From positions 992,001 to 1,056,000 of the forward strand of contig CP126200.1 in NCBI GenBank assembly GCA_030272155.1: a stretch of 64,000 bases of DNA, read 5' to 3'. A model generated the notes under the pieces. The model did not search any database. It saw only the letters and a list, made by a program, of their open reading frames with translations, and was not told the origin of the DNA. Source of the DNA: Tetradesmus obliquus. Taxonomy: Eukaryota; Chlorophyta; Chlorophyceae; Sphaeropleales; Scenedesmaceae. The position numbers were made by a program, and so were the translations under genes. Below are positions 57,001-64,000 of the stretch, piece by piece (position 1 is the stretch's first letter; the number at the start of each line of letters is the position of its first letter).

Positions 57001-57703
57001 GGCACCGCCGCTGCTGCCGTGCTTACTGCTGCTGGTGCGCACGTCTGCTATCTCAAGCCATTCACACATGACGTTGCACATCTGGGCATAGCCTGGTGAA
57101 CGCAGGGCAGCGGCACAGCAGCAGCAGCAGTGTCGTCACAGGCAGTGACAGTAACGAGCACCAACAGCAGTGAGGGTACCCTGATAGCAGCCCAGGTACC
57201 GCCCAACACCAGGTGGCACCTTGCCCCCTGGCTCATTCTTCAATTTCTGCGGCTTCTGGTGATGTGGTGCAGCGGAAAAGCGCAGCAGTCAGCTGTGGTG
57301 CTGAGCTTCTGCTTGCTGCTTTCTGGTTTTGCAGCAACTTGGCAACCATGACATGCAGCAGGTGTGCTTTGGTGCTGCTGGCTCCCGCTCCTGCTGCTGG
57401 TGCTGCTGCTGGCATACAGCTGCTGCTGCACCTGCCCTACTATAGATACAACACTCATATGCATTCAACGTCTGCACTTTGACCAGGGAGAGCATGAACA
57501 GCAGCTGCCGAACTTCCTAGGTGCAGCCTGCTGCAGCAGTACACACCGCAGTAGTTTTCTGACAAGTCCTCGATCGCTGCCTGCGGCTTGCCGCCTGCTC
57601 GGAGGTAATCCTTGAGCAGATCGAGCACTCCTGGCTCCAGGATGCTGTCGGGAGCACGCAGCTGAGCCTCGAGCTCCGCGAGCACAGCGTCATTGTTCGC
57701 CAT
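51271..57703 (-). CDS. NELFCD: Negative elongation factor subunit C/D (NELF-C/D, TH1)
   Basis: Ten exons (57703-57547, 57092-56902, 56530-56351, 55893-55591, 55399-55222, 54524-54309, 54025-53694, 52529-52368, 52173-51991, 51471-51271) join in phase to 700 codons; the human protein is about 590. N-terminal signature: SILEPGVLDLLKDYLRAGGK with ...AIEDLSENY, then AQMCNVMCEWLE. Middle: ESCVASQHTYVHAQQLLAAA, VFRRLGQEVEAAAVAQHGG. C-terminal signature: DPSLIRHFIQLVLESVEPPY with SASFARSML. Poly-Gln inserts in exons 6 and 7 explain much of the extra length. NELF holds RNA polymerase II in promoter-proximal pause together with DSIF; C/D forms a core with NELF-A. NELF is missing from yeasts and land plants, so an algal gene is notable. 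Exons 3, 4, 5, 8 and 10 all have tandem edge copies in the introns. Confidence 0.9.
51545..51760 (-). repeat. Two copies of the acceptor/5' part of NELF-C/D exon 10
   Basis: Copies with exon starts near 51620 and 51750 read VPESVEPPYSASFAR and VPESVEPPYCASFAR. The outer copy has lost its CAG acceptor (AAAAG). Confidence 0.93.
52640..53503 (-). repeat. Array of NELF-C/D exon 8 copies, unit 243-244 bp
   Basis: The real exon 8 starts at 52529. Acceptor-plus-exon copies start at 52773, 53016, 53260 and 53503, giving spacings of 244, 243, 244 and 243 bp. Each inner copy carries about 115 bp of exon (CKQPIAALGLLQHSQAMLSD to FLPNH) and then intron sequence; the outermost keeps only about 60 bp. Only the last one (52529-52368) has the rest of the exon and a donor. 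Confidence 0.97.
53836..53902 (-). repeat. CAG/CAA repeat encoding poly-Gln in NELF-C/D exon 7
   Basis: Gln-rich stretch between LLALAVAGP and RGSSPVAQVE. Its length differs by 18 bp from the truncated copy. Confidence 0.9.
54046..54075. repeat. (CAG)10 microsatellite in a NELF-C/D intron
   Basis: Ten CAG units just upstream (in gene direction) of exon 7. Confidence 0.95.
54868..55150 (-). repeat. Three copies of the 3' end of NELF-C/D exon 5
   Basis: The exon end VLTRTAPSLPG with its donor (real end 55222) recurs with ends near 55101, 54988 and 54871, spacings about 113-120 bp. All three keep a GT after the exon end. Confidence 0.95.
55445..55510 (-). repeat. Copy of the 3' end of NELF-C/D exon 4
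   Basis: VEAAAVAQHG..KVSQLQ with donor GTGAAC ends at 55460, against the real exon end at 55591. Offset 131 bp. Confidence 0.93.
55975..56040 (-). repeat. Copy of the acceptor/5' part of NELF-C/D exon 4
   Basis: TTGCAG/GCCATGAGGAGGAGGTGGCC with exon start at 56026, about 133 bp before the real exon 4 start at 55893. It runs into a TGA. Confidence 0.93.
56250..56292 (-). repeat. Copy of the 3' end of NELF-C/D exon 3
   Basis: LLNYAIQCILKQ with donor GTGCAG ends at 56253. The real end (LLNYAIQHILKQ/GTGCGT) is at 56351. Offset 98 bp. Confidence 0.95.
56590..56676 (-). repeat. Copy of the acceptor/5' part of NELF-C/D exon 3
   Basis: CTGCAG/GAGCTGGCC with start at 56669 (real 56530, offset 139 bp) reads ELAKERFDAARCLGVFRHGH then diverges. 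It even contains a cryptic donor (CCAG/GTGTCT). Confidence 0.93.
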
Positions 57704-60263
57704 GCCTGCTGACTGTTCAGGGAAGCTGCAGGCGCAGCAGCTTTTGACTGCAGTTTACATCACGAACAACCTGGCGGCTTGGTTTGTAGGACAGGCAGCG
57801 ACACGGCGTTGAAACTACTCAGCAGCAGTAGCAGCAGCTTGAAAGCACAACAGCTCAACAAGTGCTGGTGAGTGATTGTGATCAGCACACAGCAGACTCG
57901 TGACAAAATCGCTGATTCGGCAATATGACGCATTACATCGCTGCCTGGCGTTGGCTGGTGATGAAGACTGCTACCAGACTGCAGTCACCAGCCAGCTAGG
58001 GTTGTGGCACAGCAGGCCTGATCCTAGGGGATGCACAGCTCACGAGCAACCCATGGCATCGTTGCCTGCAACACTGATGCAGTATCAGTGAGGCACAAAA
58101 TCACTTGAATATGTTGATATGCCTTGAGTGCACGCTGTACACCACACGCTAGCGCTGACCAACAACGCGGCGCGGCGCACAGTGCCGCTTGGAAATGTGT
58201 TTTTGTCAGAGCGGCATGCTGGCGTGCCATGTGGCCGCCAAATCAAAGCGTAGCCGCCCAAGCAAGAAGGTCGCATCTTTCCCACTTACAAGCACAACTG
58301 GTATGCGGCGCGCAGTATGCATGGCACACCATGTGCGGGAAGGCTATGCTACACCGCACCAAGTGCTGGCAAGCGAGGAACCCTTGCGTGAGTACCAAGG
58401 AGGCAGCACTTTATGTAAGCACCTTGCAGTTCCGTCTGCAACTTCAGTGTCACAGCGCCCGCTACACGTAACAGGCAGGGGGCGGTTGAGGACACCCCTG
58501 TGCTGCAGCATTGTATGACATGTCAAGACTTGGCAACATCACCAACATGCACTGCTGCCAAAGTGTTTGAGTATGTCATGTCAGCCTGTGCCATGGTATC
58601 ATCGATGATTATGATGCAGCAGCATGCTGCTCACAACCACAAGCCAGTATCGCCGCAGCTAGCAAAACCAGCCAATGGTCTTGCAACAGCTGCTGAAAGA
58701 CTGTCTTTATGAAACTCCAAAGCCAGCAGCAGGAGCAGCAACATCAGCTCTAGCAGCCTGCAAAGCCTGATGACCTGAAAAGAGCCTCTGCTTTTGCGAG
58801 TCAGGGGCCAGCAGCCGTTGTGCATGTCTGCAGCAAACAACAACATGAATCGTGACAACATGAACCGTGACCATCAAACAGGGCAAGGTGAGGCCAGCAA
58901 CATGACGCGCAGCTCACACACCAGACACACCAGAAGGCAACATGCACAACACACACACGTCGTAAAATAGCAGAATGCTCTGCTGTTTCTACGGGCGCAG
59001 GCTGACAATGTTGCGGCGACTCATCCAATGAGCAGAGCAATGCAACCCAACTTTTTAGTGCCGACCACCGAGGTGCACCATACACATCACCAGGTGCGTT
59101 ATCATGCAAGAGGTGCACGCCATGTCTGTGCAACCTGGCCCTAACCAAAGCCGCCAAAAAGGGCAAGCTTAGTGGCAAGCTCAGGCGCGTTGCGCCTTGC
59201 TGACAGCTCAGTGTGATGCTCGGCCAGCAGCATATTAGCGGCAATGTCTCGAGCCGCAACAGCAGAAGGAACAGTGCGCACATGCGTCAGCCTTGCTGTT
59301 GAGGCTCACCCATCCGCAGTGCTTCCTGAACTAGCAAACTGACGTTGTGCTACGCAGCACACATGTGAGGCTGATGTAACAGCTTTGGTCGTCCCACGAT
59401 TCGATGTGTACCTCTTTGATGCGATGCAGCGATGCAGGGTGTCCAATGCAGCTGCCGCGCACGCCAGGCAGGCGCACATGCGGATGTGACATGCAGATGT
59501 GATGCGCAGATGTGGTATGCAGGTGCATCATGCAGAAGTAATATGCAGGTGCAACATGCAGATGTAACAAGCCGGCGCACATGCGAGTGCACGGAAGATG
59601 TAAGAAGCAGGTGCAACATGCAGTTGTACAACACATTTGACATGGCTGCCATGGCGCATGGCGCAACGCATTGCCTCAACCCCACAATGTTGCCATCCCG
59701 CAGCTGAAAACCCTACACCCTATTTCAGAACAGGTCACAGGCCAGCACCAGAGTCACGCCGTGTTTGTAATGATGCACACATGGCAAACATCACATCATG
59801 CATACGTAGGTTGTAGCGCAGAGTGTGCAGCTGTCTAGTATGACAATATGCCACCCTCAGCAGGCCCAGGTTTCCATCCAGGTGCATCAAGATGTTGCAT
59901 TGCCGAAAACGTCCGACTGCTGACGTATTGTGTCCCCCAATTATTGCGCATGCAGTTGCGCTGATCATGCACATTCGCCAGGTGAAGCTCAACCACCACA
60001 GCAGCCGTCGCCAAACGCGGCACCACACAATGTTGCCATGTCAGTACAACTCTTTGCTGAGCCTTCAATGCAGTGTTGCAGGCCCCGTTCCACTTGCAGG
60101 GTAGCCACCCCCCATGGATCACAGCGGAAACTGTATATCACAACACGTCACAACACATGCACATCTCATCTCTGTCAAGTTCAGTAACAAACCCTCAAAC
60201 AGACCCCCACCAGCCTCTTCATGGCCCTCCTCAGTATGCACTGCTGGGCCTAGAACTCTCATT
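57704..60263. other. Intergenic stretch without a recognised gene
   Basis: About 2.5 kb between the NELF-C/D start and the lipase stop. It contains a degenerate short repeat (59478-59580). No conserved frame or RNA gene was recognised. Confidence 0.5.
59478..59580. repeat. Degenerate minisatellite with ATGCAGATGTGA-like units
   Basis: Units of about 13-18 bp resembling ATGCAGATGTGA or ATGCAGGTGCAAC are repeated about six times. Confidence 0.75.
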
Positions 60264-61784
60264 TTAGGGGTAAGCTGGTGTGGTGGGGTACACAGCAGCA
60301 ATGGCATAAGGCGGGAAGTTGCCGCAGTAGGAGGCCTTAGCCAGCTCTGCAGCATTGCCAGTATGCAGCAGGCACCAGTCTCCTTTTGCATTGGCCACAA
60401 ACTGGCTCAGCATGCACCTATAGCTGCAGATGTGGGCCCCAGCAGAGTACAGCGTGCCGCGGGCGTATGTCAGCCCAAAGTACGCTATCTTGTACTGCTT
60501 TGCATTATCCCAATCTTTGAACGCTTGCGCGCCTTGGGGTGCAGTGGGGTCGAGGTTTGGTACTGTGCTGCCAATGGTGGACCACACAGAGCTTTGGAAT
60601 GGCATACCATTGGCAGGGAGCAGCACAATGCCGCCCACGCGAGTGTAGTTGACAGGGGTGGCGGGTGCTGGCCAGTCTGATGTAGTGTTGTAGGCAGTGA
60701 GGAACTGCACAGCAGATGGAAAGCATGTCAGGCAGATACGCAGGAGCAGGCAGCAAGGTGCAGTGTAGCAGTGAAACAAGTGGTTCAAGCCAGCATGTAG
60801 TTCCGATGATGGCCAGATTTGGCAGCAAACTGCTGTATGCCGCGCAGAGCACTTGAGAAGACACGCATCAGGTACACCTGCTGCATGAATTATATCAGCC
60901 GATGACTGCCAGCCAGCGCCTGTCGCTGCTGCAGGCAACACAGACTACACCCAGCCAACGCCAGCATACATGTACATGCACACGTGAATTGTGTTTCAAT
61001 GCTGGCACGCCTCACCTTTCTGACCCTGTCGAACTCAAAGTCCACGAGGCGCGCGTTGACCCTCTTGTTAAAGTCAGCAGCAAAGGCAGGATTGCCAGCA
61101 TTGCACGCGGCAAAGCCCACCAGAGACACCAGTGGCTTGGCTCGCAGCGAGGCTGGCAGGAACTTGCACGCTCCTGGGTTGGTTGTGCTGTTGCACTCCT
61201 TTGCCAGGTACTTCTGCGGCGCGCAGGGAGATAGGCGGGCAAGCAGTGGAAAGGTGAGGAAGGCGCCAAGTGGGTGTCACATGAGAAGCATGAGTCACTT
61301 CAGTTCTTGCATGCCGGAAACACAACAGCTGCCAGGGTGCATGCGTGATGGGCGCTGCTGCCACTGCCAACAGCAACCAGCCGCAATCCTCGCCAATGGT
61401 GCATCCCCTGTGGACACCTATGCGACCGCTGATGCAATCGGCACTGCTGCTGCTACTGCTGTCGCTGCTTGCAGCATGGCATCTACCACATACCGTCCCG
61501 GGCCAGGGCCTGAGCCATCCATCATCAGTCAGCTGCCATCACATCACATCACACCCACCTCTGTCCTGGCAGCCAGCAGTGTGCCCAAGCCTCCCCCCAT
61601 GCTGTGCCCGGCAAACAGCACACTAGTGATGCGGCCACTGGTCGCATCCACAATGAGCTTCTTCAGCACCGCTTGTAAGCCTGCTGTCTCATCGCCCCAA
61701 AGCTGCTCAGATGCTTTGTAGTATCCGCGGTGAATGAGGCCGTCACCATACGCTGGGGCGGCGATCTGCGAGTATTCATAGTCT

Positions 61785-61817
<33 letters not shown>

Positions 61818-63111
61818 GCGGCATCATCATCATCATCATCAGCAGCAACATGTCGACTACTATACTCCAAGGCTGAGGAGGGCTTGCCGGCCCTTGTCAG
61901 CAGCTGCGTGCAGGCCGCTCGCTGCGCAGCTGCACCGCAAGCGACAGCGAGCTGATGACAAACCGCAAGTGACACACCACAAATGACACACCGCAAGTGA
62001 CACACCGCATGTGACACACCACAAGTGACACACCGCAAGTGACACACCACAAGTTGTTGACACACCGCAAGTGACAGCGGGCTGACGACCGCCAAATTTC
62101 ACCCGTTTGCTGCATTTGCTTTTGCTGCACACGGTGTGCTCGCCGTCCAGCTGCGGATGCACTCACTGATGCGGTTCTCGTCAAACGCTGAGCCGCGGAT
62201 GAGCACCAGCAGCTGCCTGGATACATTGGTAGTGTTAGGCCGCAACACTGCTGCTGTTGGCACTTGTGTGAATTCCTTGCCGTACATGGAGGTTATGTTG
62301 AGCACTGCCTCCAGCTTCCAGCCCACAGGCTCTGGGTACGGCTCTGCAGCGCAACAGGCACAGCACAAGGCATACACTGAGTGTTGAGCACTGCTTCTAG
62401 CTTCCAATCAGCTGGTTCAGAGTACGGCTCTGCGGGTGCAAAATGCACAGCAAGCTCGTTGTCAACTGTTCAGCAACATGACGATGCTCATAGAGCCATG
62501 GCTGCAGGCGCACGCCGTGCCTGTTACATGAGCTATAGCTCTGCGTGCAAGGGTGTTGCATCGCCACAGGTGCCTGCAGCTGCTGGCAGCTGGCAGCTGC
62601 AGCACTGCGCTGACTGTACTGGGCTCACTTGGCGTTGTTGACAGGGGGCAGGGTGCCCACCCCAGAAGGTTGAAGATTTGAGTGTACAGCCAGCTGTAGG
62701 TGGCCCCCTCGCGCTGCAGTGTGGCGTTGACTGGCAGCTGCGCGGGTAGCTTTGCCCTCCTGGCCAGGGGCTGCGGCACAAGCTGGCCTGCAGGAAAAAA
62801 CACCATATTACAATAGTTAAGCTCACATTGTGTGCTGACTAGTCAGCCAGCTGTGTGCTGCACGACGTTGAGCAGCAGCTCGTGCAGGCGCTGCTTCTGC
62901 TCAACTTCCCGCATGCTTGCTGGAAGGGGTAGCGCTTACCTCTGGTGTTGTAGAGCGCCGGAGGTGGTTGTTCTGGAGTGGAGCAGAATGGATCAGGTCG
63001 GACGTCCACAGCATCTGTTTGCAGGAGAGCCAAGCACAGCACAGCCAGCAGCAGCAGCAAGCACTGCTGTTTGAAGGTTGCGAGCAGCGCTGCAGCGCCT
63101 GCGATTGCCAT
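60264..63111 (-). CDS. Secreted class-3 lipase
   Basis: Six exons (63111-62940, 62787-62629, 62343-62167, 61782-61559, 61213-61016, 60704-60264) join in phase to 456 codons. The start MAIAGAAALLATFKQQCLLL plus LLAVLCLALLQTDAV is a signal peptide, so the enzyme probably enters the secretory pathway. The lipase_3 fold is visible: RQLLVLIRGSAFDENR (beta strand and oxyanion region), GLIHRGYYKASEQLW, and the nucleophile elbow VLFAGHSMGGGLGTLLAA with the catalytic Ser. The region KPLVSLVGFAACNAGNPAFA with FNKRVNARLVDFEFDRVRK corresponds to the strand carrying the acid residue. The final exon has several Cys and ends PPYAIAAVYPTTPAYP. Substrate (triacylglycerol, phospholipid or galactolipid) cannot be told. 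Intron 2 carries a copy of the exon 3 start and intron 3 a minisatellite. Confidence 0.85.
61787..61845. repeat. (CAG)n/(CAT)n compound microsatellite before lipase exon 4
   Basis: Plus strand CAG units, then GGCGG, then CAT units. It abuts the exon 4 acceptor (CTGTAG) at 61783-61788, as in recX intron 1. Confidence 0.92.
61930..62085. repeat. Minisatellite GTGACACACCGCAA in lipase intron 3
   Basis: About eight to ten units of 14-15 bp alternating CCGCAA and CCACAA versions. Confidence 0.93.
62380..62440 (-). repeat. Copy of the acceptor/5' part of lipase exon 3
   Basis: GCAG/AGCCGTACTCTGAACCAGC reads PYSEPADWKLEAVLN, against PYPEPVGWKLEAVLN in the real exon from 62343. Offset about 90 bp. 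Confidence 0.92.
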
Positions 63112-64000
63112 TGCAGCGCTTGAAGCTGAAGGTTATAGTGATTGTTCTAAATTCAAGAGGAGGAATCAGCCGTGCACTGGCTCTGCAGCTAGCAGCAGGG
63201 TGCCGGAAGTAGTGAGAGCGAAGGGCTTGCCGGAGCACTGCTGGTCGTAGCGGTAGTTAAAACAGGCAGCAGCTAATCGTGTACGACCATATGAGTTTAT
63301 TCTGTTTTGGCATTGCCCTGAGGTGAGTCACATGACGTTCGAAGCGGGGTACTGCCCGGCCTATGGCTGGTGACAGGCATGGCAGTTTGACAAGGCAAGG
63401 ATACTGTTATCTTGGCGTTGCATCTCGTGTCCTTCTTGCACATGATGCGCGTTATATGGGATGCCACATGATCTCTATGAAAAAATAAACCAATTCGCAA
63501 CGATACGTGTACGCCAGGGCCCTGGCATGATTGCAGACTCCATGCAACCGCAGAGCAGCCCAGCTGCCTGTGCTGTTCACACTGCCAGCCACCTCAACTT
63601 TCAATTCTTACACAGCTGCTCGGCCATAACCTCTGCAGCAGGGTTGTACCAACCACAGCTACAAGTGCAGCTCCTAGCTGCTGCTCATGCTTGAATAATC
63701 CTTTGAGCACTGGCGCCATCCCGTGCTCCGGTGTGGGTGCCACCAACACTGGGTGTAGCCACCGCCCACACAGCTATCACCATCATGGTACTGCAGACTG
63801 CACAAGGGCGTGCTGCAGCAGCTCCTACTATGCATGATGCATGTCTTCATGACGGGAGAAGTTCGCCCCAAAGCCATGATCATGATGCTGCTCAATCGAG
63901 TCCACCAGTATGCAGGTCATGGCATGGCTTGCGCACGACTCAACGAACAAGCCACATGCTGCAAAAGAATATGTCAGCCACCGCCACTGACAGCACTCCA
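63112..64000. other. Region upstream of the lipase, no gene seen
   Basis: About 890 bp to the window end. It presumably contains the lipase promoter; no conserved frame was recognised. Confidence 0.5.

Overview
The window looks like nuclear DNA of a unicellular green alga, probably a core chlorophyte. It is GC-rich, its genes are split into many short exons with GTGAG/GTGCG donors and TGCAG acceptors, and CAG/CTG runs are everywhere. A thylakoid-lumen protein (PsbQ-like) and a RecX protein point to a plastid-bearing cell. The species itself is inference. All exon structures below were built by hand: splice sites, codon phase and family similarity agree, but there is no transcript support.

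Layout. 3-548 (+): end of a leucine-rich-repeat (LRR) gene. 2212-3481 (+): PsbQ-like lumenal protein. 3482-7324: mostly no gene. 7325-13040 (-): NUB1, a UBL/UBA adaptor. 13845-16815 (+): RecX. 17324-21200 (+): CCDC77-like coiled coil. 22220-28339 (-): giant RS/proline-rich nuclear protein. 29508-33434 (+): ERCC1. 33435-36519: no gene, but a promoter-like block. 36520-39047 (-): decayed LRR gene with a membrane PGG tail. 41040-43719 (-): truncated copy of NELF-C/D. 44833-50318 (-): intact LRR protein fused to a DUF900 alpha/beta hydrolase. 51271-57703 (-): full NELF-C/D. 60264-63111 (-): secreted class-3 lipase.

Two themes stand out. First, introns here repeatedly carry tandem copies of the neighbouring exon edge, splice site included, typically offset by about 80-145 bp (also 42 and 243 bp arrays). 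This is seen in NUB1, recX, the RS protein, ERCC1, both NELF-C/D copies and the lipase. The two NELF-C/D paralogues carry different sets, so the copies arise or are lost quickly. Second, two LRR proteins share a novel N-terminal domain but end in different modules (PGG membrane domain or DUF900 hydrolase). Each has a NELF-C/D copy next to it, suggesting a duplicated locus and a modular, receptor-like LRR family.

Functionally the genes are mixed: NEDD8/ubiquitin adaptor, recombination and excision repair (RecX, ERCC1), transcription pausing (NELF-C/D), mRNA processing (RS protein), centrosome/cilium (CCDC77) and photosynthesis. No operon-like logic is expected or seen; gene pairs are divergent or convergent.
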